From assembly GCA_028554645.1 (NCBI GenBank), contig JAQOOI010000073.1:992001-1056000 (forward strand): a stretch of DNA of 64,000 nt, in the 5' to 3' direction. The notes under the pieces were generated by a model that saw only the letters and a program-made list of their open reading frames with translations, ran no database searches and was not told the origin of the DNA. A program made the translations under genes and the position numbers. This DNA is from Omphalotus guepiniiformis. Lineage: Eukaryota > Basidiomycota > Agaricomycetes > Agaricales > Omphalotaceae. Positions 48,169 through 57,599 of the stretch are shown in pieces. Positions within the stretch are counted from its first letter, which is position 1; each line of letters starts with the position of its first letter.

Positions 48169-49173
48169 AAGGTTTGGGTACTGTTCGCTTGTTACGGTTT
48201 TTTGAATACAGGGTGGGTTTTCGCACTCGTTTCTATTCTTCGACACTCATACTTCACAGAACCCGCTCAACCGCGCGGTTCGCACTCCTGAAGGCCATGA
48301 TATGATCATGCAAGTGCTAGTCATTAAAGACGAAGGCCGTAACCACTTGCAAATCATTAGACAACTCACGACTGGTCCGCAAGCTTTTCTGACTAGCAAG
48401 TACACGTTTCCCATGTTACATGAGTTTCAGTTTGAACACATCACATTTGGCCTCTTTCCTAGAGTCGAAGAAATGATGTCCGAGGCGTACGGCTTTTGGC
48501 CGAAGAACTCTGTTGGCGACGTACTTGACATGGTGATGCAAGCTCTTGAGGTGAGCTGCGTCTGGTTTTCATTAGTGAAACTTCCGGTTTGATACGCAAG
48601 TAGGGACTTGAATTCATTCATAGCATGAATATCGCACACCGGGTGATTTCTTGACTCTTTATGCAAATGTTCTGCTGACCATCTGTTAAAGAACGCATTC
48701 AAAGACAATTTTCTGGTGGAGTGGCATCCAGAGTCACTCCGGACGAAGGCTGTTCCGATTTCGCGACCGCGCGTCTACCTCATAGACTTCGAGGTTGCTG
48801 TGTCTTTTGGGTCTGACTGTTACTCGAACAGAGAGTATGCACCGGTTTCCCAATAGGTGGTTCTGTCCCCGAGGTAGATATGTATTCGAGACCCGGCATA
48901 CCAGAGATGGACACTGGTGAACCTTAAGATCCATTCAAACTCGATGTGTGGCAATTCGGCACCAGTCTTTTGGACGTATTACTGTTAGCGCCATCCTTAG
49001 AATTCACAGCTTATCAAGCTTTTTTAGAGCACTTTCGATCCCATCGATAATGTTTTGGTGGCCATGGCTGCAGACGACCCTGCGGCCCGCATGAGCGCGA
49101 AAGATGGTTCGTCGAAGCTGGGTTTTTATTAAACGAAATGTCGCCGCTTTCCCTGTTTGTCAAGCCCAAGAGC
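48169..49173 (+). pseudogene. Decayed copy of the kinase-like gene
   Basis: This stretch is closely similar at DNA level to 50030-51050 in the intact gene 1.8 kb downstream, same strand and same exon order. It lacks the first ~400 bp of that gene, including the start codon and membrane anchor. The copied protein blocks include 'VIKDEGRNHLQIIRQLTTG', 'HITFGLFPRVEEMMSEAYGF', 'RPRVYLIDFEV' and 'DPFKLDVWQFGTSLLD'. It is broken by a one-base deletion near 48821-48825, which brings a TAG into frame soon after, and by TAA at 48925-48927 in the original frame. The similarity ends near 49173 in the sequence for 'SLFVKPK'. It therefore cannot make the full protein. Confidence 0.85.
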
Positions 49174-49622
49174 CTAAAGCTGGCCAAAAACCCAACATTC
49201 GTTGCACAGTTTGGTCCTATATCAATTCAATAGGGCTTCTGATTAAAACCATCCTAGTCTTGTGAACAGCTGCAGGCGATATTGAGAAATGACGCGAAAT
49301 TACCATGTTCAGTCGCATGAGGAGTCGGCGAATTGGGACACCTCAAACTAGCCGCAATTTGCAGCGTGCCACAAGAAGGTTTAATTCACGTTGTTCGTTC
49401 GGCATAAGTATTCTAGAAGTCCAGCCCAATCCGAGCTCGTCGTATCCTCCTTTGGCATGTTCATCGGGGCATTTGTTATGTTGAGAATAAGTCGGAAAGT
49501 CGTGCGACGTGGTACCGTGACTCAACGTGCGCGTCGCGCAACGTGAAGCACGTGACACATTTCGGTCTTTTCACCTTCAAAGTTCACTCACACTGCGAAC
49601 CAACGCCACACTTGTACTGACC
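49174..49622. promoter_or_regulatory. Interval between pseudogene and intact kinase-like gene
   Basis: It holds the copied 3' flank of the pseudogene (49266-49380) and then about 240 bp that must serve as promoter for the kinase-like gene. No clear TATA box is seen. Confidence 0.35.
49266..49380 (+). repeat. Left copy of the duplicated 3' flank
   Basis: About 115 bp resemble 51616-51742 downstream of the intact kinase-like gene (shared blocks around GGCGATA, GTAAGAAATGACG, ACCATGTT, TCGGCGAATTGG and TAGCCGCAA). This shows that the duplication included downstream non-coding DNA, not just the gene. Confidence 0.65.
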
Positions 49623-51094
49623 ATGACATATGCGTCTCCAAACAGTGCCGTAATGGCTGTACCTATTGCAATCATCACCTTAGGTGTAGCAGCAATATGT
49701 GGACTCGTACCGGGCGTACTTTTGACCAAGAAAAGGCCTCAAATTGCCAGTATCTCCGCATCGGTACGCGTCCGAGTTGCTCTACTGACGAATGTTTTCT
49801 CACCCATCTGCTGGGTCTATCTTCAGCTTCCGAAAGACCTGAGCACATGGAGACAACCAGGAGCCTCAGTTGAAGCTGAGGAAGAAGTGTGGCGGAATTT
49901 GGACCCAGTCCTTAAGGATGCCGGGTTCACTCAGTGGCCCCATCACGTCGTTTCGAACCAGACCTCTAAGGACCTAGCAAATCCTATTCCAAACGGATAC
50001 GCATATGCGACCCCCCGTCGCGGAGTTAACAAAGGTTTGGGTACTGTCCGTCAGCTACGGTTTTTTGCATACAGTGTAGGTCTCTTTGTTTCGTACTCGT
50101 TTCTGTTCCGCGCCATTCATGTTTCACAGAACCCTCTCAGCCGTGCGGTTCGCACCCCTGAAGGCCATGACGTGATAATGCGTGTGATAGTTAACAAGGA
50201 CGAAGGTCGAAACCACTTGCAAATTATGAGGCAACTCACGACCGGTCCGGAAGCTTTCCTGACTAGCAATCATACGCTCCCAATGCTGCAAGAGTTTGAG
50301 TTCCAACATATCACATTTGGCCTCTTTCCTATGGTCGGAGCTTCGATGTACGAGGCATACGGGTTTTGGCCGAGGAACTCTGCCGGCGACGTCCTTGACA
50401 TGGTGATGCAAGCTCTTGAGGTGAGCTCTGCCTGATTTTATATCCAAACTTCGTGTTAAGAAATGGCAGGGACTTGCATTCATTCATAGCATGAATATCG
50501 CACATCGGGTGAATTCTCGACTCCTTACGTGTTTGTTATTTCCGGCTGACCATCTTTTGAAGGATGCATTTAGAGACAACTTTTTGGTGGAATGGCATCC
50601 AGAGTCGCTCCGGGCGAACGCCATTCCAATATCGCGACCGCGCGTCTACCTCATAGATTTTGAAGTTGCCGTGTCCTTTGGGCCCGACAGTTTGCCTGAA
50701 CAGAGGGTTTGTACCGGTTACCCGATAGGCGGCTCCATGTCCAATTTAAATCTGTATTCGAGACCTGGTATACCAGAGATGGACACCGGTGAATCTTACG
50801 ATCCGTTCAAACTCGATGTGTGGCAATTTGGCACCAGTCTTTTGGACTTCAAGGTCGGTATCACTATTAGCGCCATCCTTAGAATTCACAGCTTATCAAG
50901 CTTTTTTGTAGAGTACTTTCGATCCCATTGATGATGTTTTGGCGGCCATGGCTGCAGATGACCCTGCCGCCCGCATGAGCGCGAGCGATGCTTCGTCCAA
51001 GCTGGGTTCCTTGTTGAACGAAATGTCGCCGCTTTCCCTGTTTGTCAAGCCTAAGGCGTTATCACAGCCTTTCGAATTCACAGACGTTGCCTGA
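49623..51094 (+). CDS. Membrane-anchored protein-kinase-like protein with atypical catalytic motifs
   Basis: ATG 49623 opens 'MTYASPNSAVMAVPIAIITL', a single hydrophobic segment (about residues 11-33), then about 120 residues without a known domain and a kinase-like fold. Five exons join in phase, with the introns at about 50075-50130, 50420-50467, 50511-50563 and 50852-50913. Blocks: 'EGHDVIMRVIVNKDEG' (where VAxK is expected, Met-Arg is found), 'GLAFIHSMNIAHRDAFRDN' (HRDxxxxN, but without the Lys of HRDLKxxN), 'VYLIDFEVA' (DFE in place of DFG), then 'DPFKLDVWQFGTSLL', which matches the kinase subdomain IX helix (DVWxxG). The Gly-rich loop is not recognisable. Similar fungal kinase-like proteins are common in mushrooms. 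It may be active in an atypical way or be a pseudokinase. The stop is at 51092-51094. Confidence 0.72.
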
Positions 51095-51615
51095 AGTGCG
51101 TGCAACGGAGTCTGCGAGATTATTCTAACGCATTCAAATGTAGCTATAACACAGGCTTGTCTCAATACAATTGAAGCAGAGTGAATATTTGATCTCATGT
51201 GTTTCACGAATACTTTCTATCGCTTGCTGCTTGCTGCTTTAAAATATACACTAAGTATTTCAGCTAAGTTCGGTTTGTTGGAAGCCTAAGTGCTAATCTA
51301 CCACTATCAATTCTATTTGCTAGATTATTCTCTCCCGGGTGCTTGATCCCGGTCTCTTTGGACAGACGTCACCTCTCATATCACGATGTTCACTGGCCAG
51401 TGGCCATAAAGTAACAATTGGGAAGGTGGAGGAAAGTCAATGATGTCTTAGCCCCCTGTGTGTATGTTAAGTACGAAACTCATATGGTATTCTACAGACC
51501 AAATTCGGCTGCACCGCGTTTCTTGGGGTTTCATCAAATCTTAGGTGCAAATCAATCATGCTCCAGTACGAGGGCCGTCAGTTAGACCATCCCTGATGTT
51601 TGAGTTACATATATC

Positions 51616-51742
51616 AACAGTTGAAGGCGATAGTAAGAAATGACGAACTCACCATGTTGGCTGGCATGAATCGGCGAATTGGTCAAGAATACCTCCATCT
51701 TGAAACATTAGCCGCAACCCTGACCTGTGCGCCACAGTAAGA
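51616..51742 (+). repeat. Right copy of the duplicated 3' flank
   Basis: Matches 49266-49380 (see that entry) with several small insertions. It lies about 520 bp downstream of the intact kinase-like gene. Confidence 0.6.
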
Positions 51743-52399
51743 AATATGAGGGGGACATGACTTCAAGAAGAACTCAGTACTCCAAAGTTAGACTCTATCA
51801 CCCGCACGAAACGTCCGACATACACCTGATTATCAACGCGAGTGCGGTAGTTCCCTGAAGCCAAGTGAGAAAGGAATTAGTATGATGATATGATTGTCTG
51901 ACGCACCGCGTATCTAGTGGAGCGTGCTGGTCTTCCGTATCCAAGTGGGACGATCGTATCCTAAGATGCATGCGTGAGTACCACATCTAAAACACCGGGA
52001 CAGGGCGAGAGACCAGTGTGGCGTACCATATTTCTGCTTTGTAGGATGTAGATGTGAGTATGTATTTGTCACGACATCTCTGCGCTTTTATTCTGTGACA
52101 GTAGTAACTCTTACCGATTTGATCAGAGAAACTGACTCCCTCAGCGGTGCGTGACTTAGTTGGTCAGCGTGAATTCGAGGCTGGACAAAGAGTCGAACTA
52201 ATACATACTGACAGACCGCCAGATAAGGCGAAGATGTGTCGGTGGCTTGCCGAGCAGCGCCAATATGAGCGGACCAATGACTTCAGATTCATACTGCGGC
52301 AGTCGACTGTCTCTGAGGATAGGGCTGTAGAATGAGATCCAGAGGTCAATTAGTGGGGCGGATTGTGGAGGTAGTGTCGAGTCCGCGAAAACACGTCTC

Positions 52400-52443
52400 G
52401 GTGCCCCGACCCATACCTCCTGGTGCCCCTACCTATACCTTCT
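52400..52443. repeat. 22-bp imperfect tandem repeat, two copies
   Basis: Two adjacent 22-bp units of the type GGTGCCCCnACCnATACCTnCT differ at about three positions. No coding frame is associated with it. Confidence 0.6.
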
Positions 52444-52508
52444 GCACACCTAGTGCCATTTAGGAGTGGTACCACCCACCCTCTCCCTTACAGGAGTCCG
52501 AAACAAGC

Positions 52509-52700
52509 ATGTCAGAGGCTCAACAGAACAGCAAGAAGCCGCGCAATGAAAGATACGAACTAGAGGACACAGAAGAAGCGGAAGCATGAGCAGAAAGCAG
52601 AAAACAAGTGGACCGGGAAGCTTTTGCCTTCACGAAGCCTTTGTCGTCCGAAGGAGAACCAAAAAACATGGCCTTCCGAGAGGCATTTCTCAATCGCTGA
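52509..52700 (+). pseudogene. Short ORF broken by an in-frame stop
   Basis: ATG 52509 opens 'MSEAQQNSKKPRNERYELED', then hits TGA at 52587-52589. The same frame continues open for 36 more codons ('KQVDREAFAFTKPLSSEGEP') to TGA 52698-52700. The charged, Lys/Arg/Glu-rich composition is unlike random DNA here, which suggests a remnant of a gene. I do not recognise the family, and a chance frame is possible. Confidence 0.3.
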
Positions 52701-52736
52701 ATACTATCGTGTGAGGTAGAGGCTTCATCCAGCAAC

Positions 52737-52822
52737 GCGTATAAGCACGATTGACTGCCTTGAACAAAGCGAAGAGTCAATGCGTATAAGCACGATTGAC
52801 TGCCTTGAACAAAGCGAAGAGT
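52737..52822. repeat. 41-bp perfect tandem duplication
   Basis: The 41-bp unit at 52737-52777 (from GCGTATAAGC to GCGAAGAGT) is repeated without change at 52782-52822, offset by 45 bp with a 4-bp linker. Identity of both copies suggests a recent event such as replication slippage. Confidence 0.85.
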
Positions 52823-53080
52823 TTCCCTTCATCGCTCTGGATCTTGGTCGTTTTCATACGACTGGGCGACGGGGAAGAGTTGGAAAAAAAGTATGGACGC
52901 CAACAAGGCGCTTACAACAAAGACGCAAGCCGGCCCGCTCGAGCTGACCCAGCTCTGAGCTACCATCATCATGGGGAAGAAAAAAAGTTCCTGACGCACA
53001 TTTCGCCTTATCTTAAAGTCCAGGTTCTGAAAGATATCTTAGAATCTACTCGATAACCTCGTCGGCGAAGAACTGTCTCA

Positions 53081-53914
53081 ATGTTTTTGTCAGTGGCAAT
53101 CTTTCAACGTCTGGTTACAGTTGTAGCCACTGTGTTCGTTCTCACACGAACATGTTATGCCAACGTCACCGAGTCTAAACGTACGTGTCTGTTATTTATG
53201 TAACTTGCTGAAACTCGAGTAGTTGCACCGAAGAAATTTTTTGACTTTGTCTTTGGGGGACGTGAAACCAGCTTGATGGCTGTATGATCAGGTTTGTATC
53301 ATTAAACTGTTACTTTCTTTCGCGGACTTTAATCTAATTCGTCTATGGTACTGCACAGCTGCAGGTCCAGACAGAAGGGTTAGCAGGCCACATGCATGGA
53401 TTTTATGATTAATATTTGTGGATTTGAAGCCATAATTTTGGACACTTCTACATATGCATGTTCAATGGTTGTTCAGCGTATCGCAGTCAGACGAGGAAAT
53501 TCATATTACTCATACTTGGAAGAAGGTACGTCCTTTCATAACATTGTACGTCTGTCTATCTGACCTCAACAAATCATTTAGCGGGGAGCTATTGGTTTGT
53601 ACGTATGCGCCACCGCGAAACATAGTAGGAGACAAACCTAAGTCGTATCCCTCAGAATGCCATGGTTCCCCAACGGCGTTCTCATCAACAATACTATCAT
53701 CAACGAAAAGACTCAAGAGTTTCTTTACTTCATTTTGGACCATCAAGATTCTTCCGGCTGGCTTGGTCCAGAGGTGGGCATGTCGAAACCGCGTTACTTA
53801 TGGTGTTTCAAGCACTTCTGCTTTCTTCTCCTTACGCGTCAATTACTCTCTAGATACCCTTTCTTCTTTGAATTGACAATGATACGTCTATCCAAGCCCA
53901 TTCGTGTGGTCTAG
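53081..53914 (+). pseudogene. Decayed and truncated secreted glycoside hydrolase of the DUF1680 / GH127-like family
   Basis: ATG 53081 opens a signal peptide ('FQRLVTVVATVFVLTRTCYA'). Further exon-like pieces follow the order of the N-terminal third of DUF1680/GH127-type six-hairpin enzymes (beta-L-arabinofuranosidase-related): 'LTLSLGDVKPA', '*WLYDQ', 'LQVQTEGLAGHMHGFYD', 'YYSYLEE', 'GSYWF', 'NAMVP', 'NGVLINNTIINEKTQEFLYF', 'ILDHQDSSGWLGPE', 'RYPFFFE'. It is broken by TGA 53274-53276 where Gly is expected in P-x-GWLYDQ, TAA at 53410-53412 (which could also be an exon end), and one extra C in the CCCC run at 53668-53671, which shifts frame between 'NAMVP' and 'NGVLIN'. Nothing corresponding to the remaining two thirds follows 53914. 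Confidence 0.65.
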
Positions 53915-53942
53915 ACTCCGAGTAATGAGTACCTCGACACCG

Positions 53943-54300
53943 TTATGTATATATGTCACGCTCTACAGGGACGGAACCAGCGATATCGACCACGCTCAAG
54001 GGTGGACTAGAGGTGATAGCTAGGTTCAGCCCATCGATGAATTTGAGGATGGTTTGGGTAATCCCAACATCAAGGGCAATGTAGTATCCCCTCGAAAAGG
54101 CTGAGTCGAAATTCCCGTTTACGCTGAATTGTGGGATTACACAGAGGGGTTCGATTCGCTACCCTAGTAGTGCAGGTACGACCAAACGAATGAAGGTATC
54201 GGAGTGTAGGGTCCCGGGAGTTGAAGTAGCTGGGTGGTTCGGCTGGGATGGAAGATTCCGAATACGCGGGAGGTATTGGTAGGGTATGAGTTTCAGACAT
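53943..54300 (-). CDS. Hypothetical small protein with two PPxY motifs
   Basis: A two-exon model gives about 93 residues: ATG 54300 ('MSETHTLPIPPAYSESSIPA'), an intron at 54101-54179 (GTACCT...CAG, in phase), then 'YYIALDVGITQTILKFIDGL' to a TAA at 53943-53945. 'PPAY' and 'PPSY' fit the PPxY consensus that binds WW domains, as found in arrestin-like adaptors and HECT-ligase substrates. No larger fold is seen and I do not know the family. It may be a fragment. Confidence 0.3.
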
Positions 54301-55823
54301 TGGTCACAGGGCGAAGACAGGTGAAGTGTTGGATGTGAGGACCCAGTCGTTTATTCGTTGATTTAACACTGTTGCACTCCATCTCCATTTATTTCATTTC
54401 GTCTTGAAGGGCGAACGTTGCTTGAGCCTTGCAGTGAGCTATCACGACAGTATCACAAATTGATGTTATTGAAACGCGGATGCGCAAGAGATTGTAGGTT
54501 GAAACTGAGTCTGCAGAAAGCAATGCATTTCTTGTTGGTTTTTTTAAGCGTGAAAGAGAGACTCAAGTGAAGTACGACTCACTTCATTACCTGGACTGCA
54601 ACGACATGAGATGTCCATGTTCATTTACGCAGCAATTCAACGAAACCGCTACCAAGCGACCTTTCTGGTGTGGATGATAAGAGATTTCCCCTTTAACAGC
54701 CCCGTCCGTCACTATTCATATGTTTGTGAATGAACGTACTTTCTTCCAAAGTCTGCTGCTCGTACATAGCCGTGGCGGAGTATAGTTGCGAGTATGAGTC
54801 CTACAGTATCAGGAAGCTATGATAACTGCGGCGAGTTTCGATTAATGATGTTTGAATGGTCACTCGAGGCTGCCAAGCGCTCGAGCTAGGATAGATGACT
54901 ATCAAAGTCAAGAATTGGACGTATTGAATTGAGGTCACTTGTCAGAAATCGCAATTGATTGACCCCATTCTGAAACGGAAAGCAAAGTGTTTAGCGCTTG
55001 TGCCTAGCTCTGACTTCGAAGTTCGAGCTGGCAGTGGAGCTCTGGAGGTGTGGGGTGAAGTGAGTCGTATGGTGACCTCCGAAATGGGAACAAGTGCCGC
55101 CCTCATGCCGCATCTCAAGGTCTTCAATATCGCAGCACCATCGCAGCCAGTGACACAAACTATCTTGAAGGCAATGATATCCTAGCGGCAATTTGACGAC
55201 GACATTAACGACAGGCCTCGATAGATTCAGAGAGCAGAGGGTATTGTTGTTTCCATTTCCTCAGTTTTTACGAAACCTGTCACCACGTCCAGGAAACAAT
55301 TGCCATAAGTACCTCCAAAATCCCGGATGAAAACGAAAGCGTGAGGCGGTTATAGCTCCCTTCTACCTTCTACTATGAATAGGCATCTCCTTTGTGTTCA
55401 TAGAATCCTCGTACTCGTACACGAGTAACGTATTCTAGAAACATCGACGTTGCGTGGCTCCACAAAAAGATCTGAACAATACAACATGGAAATTGAGCTA
55501 TAATTGTCGTGAGGCGCAGCAAGAACAATGGCATTACGTTACTTGGTGGAATGGAGTACAATGGGTGTTGCCCAAATAAGGGTCAATCCACACCAAAGGC
55601 GGAGTTTGAAATGAGTGGTACTATTGTCTCTAGCAGCACTATAAGTAATCTCGGAAATTCGAAGATGCTCTCTATTCCAGGCTCACTGATCTTTACTTGC
55701 GTCGACAGTCTTGACTTCGTCGCTTCTCTTTCCCTTCAATCTTATCGAACATCTCATAGAGTTTACGAACATCTCGAGCCAGGAGCTCATTCAAGCCTCT
55801 CATTTTACAAGTAACGCATCGAA
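54301..55823. other. Gene-poor interval and promoter of the CBM19-like gene
   Basis: 1.5 kb with no supported gene. A stretch at 54955-55185 is open on both strands, but the frames lack an ATG at their start and look like chance. The last 200 bp should hold the core promoter for the gene at 55824, with a TATAAG at about 55640-55645. Confidence 0.4.
55640..55645 (+). promoter_or_regulatory. TATA-like element upstream of the CBM19-like gene
   Basis: TATAAG lies about 180 bp upstream of ATG 55824, followed by T/C-rich stretches that are usual for fungal leaders. Plausible core promoter of a well-expressed secreted-protein gene. Confidence 0.35.
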
Positions 55824-57599
55824 ATGGCACCTTCAACTACTCTCTTTTTCTCAGCTCTTCTCGCTTTGAGCTCCGTACAACTCCCAATTACTCGTGTTAA
55901 TGCTGCGCCAACTTTTTTGAGTCGGTCCAGCGATGACTCGTCTATCCGATTCACGGCTCGGGACTCGAGTGTGCAACAGGCAAATGCTCTAGCAGCCCAG
56001 AAGCAAAATGCTCAGTTTGCTACCATGAGCGCATCTGACTCGTGCACCGGTGCGTTTCAATACTTCTTCATCTTCTACAGATCTCATTACTCACTGTTGA
56101 TATCTTCAGCCGGCTCAACTGCATGCGTCAACCAAGGTTTTGCTCAATGTGTTGGTAACAAATGGGAAATTACCCAATGCAGTTCAGGATTACAGTGCTT
56201 TGCTCTTCCTCTCGTTAACAGCAATGGTACCTCGTTGACTTGCGATACCGCTGCGGACGCGGCAGCAAGGTTTGAAGATGCCGGTGTGCAGGGTGGCGTC
56301 GATGGTTCTGGTGGATCTACGTCCAACTCGACTGCTAGTGCTACTACCGGTGCCACTTCTTCCGCGGTAGCCAGTGCCTCGGGAACTTCAGCTACAGCTG
56401 CGGCTGCCAGTCCTTCGTCTACTAGTGATGCTGGGACCGATGATGGTGATGACTCGGATTGCGATGACGATGGTGAAGGTGACGCTGGGGACGATGATGG
56501 TGACGACTCGGATTGCGATGGTGAGGGTGATGCTACCACAAGTGCTGCAGTATCTGCTTCCGGCGCTACCAGCGTTGCAGTATCCGCTTCAGCTGCTACT
56601 AGCGCTGCCGTTTCTGCTTCAGTTGCCACTGGCTCTGCCATTTCTGCTTCAGTCGTTTCTGCCTCAGCCATTTCTGCTTCAGCTACTCCCGCAATTCAGT
56701 CTTCCGCCTCTGTTGCTCCCTCTTCCGTAGTCTCATCTTCTGCCGCAACCGCGTCTGACGTCTCTTCTGCAGCTTCCGCTGAACCAACCCAATTCACTGC
56801 TGTCAACGCAGGCCTCAACTCTGCCTTTGCGTTCGCCACTATCTCCGCGACACCTTCCGTCTCAGCTTCTGCAGCAGCCGCTACTACTGATGCCCCCTCC
56901 TCCTCCTCCTCATCTGGCGCACTCTATCGTCGTCAACTTCTTACCAACGCACTGACTACGGAGCCTCCCATCTCAACTATAGCTCTCCAATCCGGTTCTG
57001 CTTCCTCCGCTGCATCCTCTTCCGCTTCCTCTTCCGCTTCCTCTTCCTCCCTCGCCTCGTCTTCTGTAGCATCTGCATCGGACTCCGCGTCAACTGCATT
57101 GACGACCGCTTCTTCTTCTACCTCTCTTAACGGTACAGGCATCGACAACGGTGATGGTGCTGGAGCGACTGTGACAGTTACTACGACTATGTTTATTGCT
57201 GTACCTGGTATGACTGTCACCGCTACTGGATCTGTTGTTTCTCCTTCTGTTTCGGGTAGTGCGGCGGCTTCGGATGTTAGTGGTTCTGCGGTTAGTGGTT
57301 CTGCGGTCAGTGCGACGACTGATGTATCTGCGACTGGTGGAGTGAGCGTTACTGGGACTGATTCGGCTGCGACGGATTCTGCTACTGCTACTGCTACTGT
57401 TTCTGATGCTTCGTCTTCTCTCGCTACGGACGCGACTGGTGTGGTATCTGCTACTACTCAAACTCAAGACAGTGTCTCTGCGACTAGCGCGACAGATTCG
57501 AGTGTTTCTGTTTCTTCTTCTGCGGCGACTTCTTCTTCTTCTTCCGTACAGGTTGGATTCAGTTTTAGCGCGAGGGGTGTTGCTCCTACTGCTCTTTGA
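55824..57599 (+). CDS. Secreted Ser/Ala/Thr-rich protein with CBM19-like chitin-binding module
   Basis: ATG 55824 opens a clear signal peptide ('LFFSALLALSSVQLPITRVN', cleavage near AAP). A four-Cys module follows: 'SCTAGSTACVNQGFAQCVGN', 'KWEITQCSSGLQCFALPLVN', 'GTSLTCDTAADAAARFEDAG', which matches the CBM19-like module of fungal chitinases and mushroom cell-wall proteins. The C(T)-G..-ACV form appears once the 60-nt intron 56050-56109 is removed. Next is an Asp/Glu/Gly-rich repeat pair ('DDGDDSDCDDDGEGD', 'DDDGDDSDCDGEGD'), then about 350 residues dominated by Ser, Ala, Val and Thr that should be heavily O-glycosylated. No clear GPI signal is seen at the C-terminus ('RGVAPTAL'). A role at the cell wall or secreted matrix, binding chitin, is inferred. 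The intron has no stop and is a multiple of three. Confidence 0.75.
   Translation: MAPSTTLFFSALLALSSVQLPITRVNAAPTFLSRSSDDSSIRFTARDSSVQQANALAAQKQNAQFATMSASDSCTGAFQYFFIFYRSHYSLLISSAGSTACVNQGFAQCVGNKWEITQCSSGLQCFALPLVNSNGTSLTCDTAADAAARFEDAGVQGGVDGSGGSTSNSTASATTGATSSAVASASGTSATAAAASPSSTSDAGTDDGDDSDCDDDGEGDAGDDDGDDSDCDGEGDATTSAAVSASGATSVAVSASAATSAAVSASVATGSAISASVVSASAISASATPAIQSSASVAPSSVVSSSAATASDVSSAASAEPTQFTAVNAGLNSAFAFATISATPSVSASAAAATTDAPSSSSSSGALYRRQLLTNALTTEPPISTIALQSGSASSAASSSASSSASSSSLASSSVASASDSASTALTTASSSTSLNGTGIDNGDGAGATVTVTTTMFIAVPGMTVTATGSVVSPSVSGSAAASDVSGSAVSGSAVSATTDVSATGGVSVTGTDSAATDSATATATVSDASSSLATDATGVVSATTQTQDSVSATSATDSSVSVSSSAATSSSSSVQVGFSFSARGVAPTAL

Larger units (their letters stand above)
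51095..53080. other. Gene-poor interval with duplicated flank, tandem repeats and a broken ORF
   Basis: 2 kb with no supported intact gene. It contains the right copy of the duplicated flank (51616-51742), a 22-bp tandem repeat, a 41-bp tandem repeat and an ORF interrupted by a stop codon (52509-52700). A short open segment at about 52147-52335 ('MCRWLAEQRQYERTNDFRF') has no ATG at its start and is unassigned. Confidence 0.4.

Noticed and set aside
54140..54175. Another tRNA-like GGTTCGATTC
   Set aside because: T-arm stem does not pair and no cloverleaf can be drawn; it lies within a probable intron.
54955..55185. ORF on both strands at 55 kb
   Set aside because: Plus frame starts with TTG; neither strand shows splice sites or a recognisable motif.
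56144..57467. Long minus-strand open frames opposite the Ser/Ala-rich protein
   Set aside because: Repetitive GCT/TCT codons keep the opposite strand free of stops; the product is low complexity and lacks any known domain.
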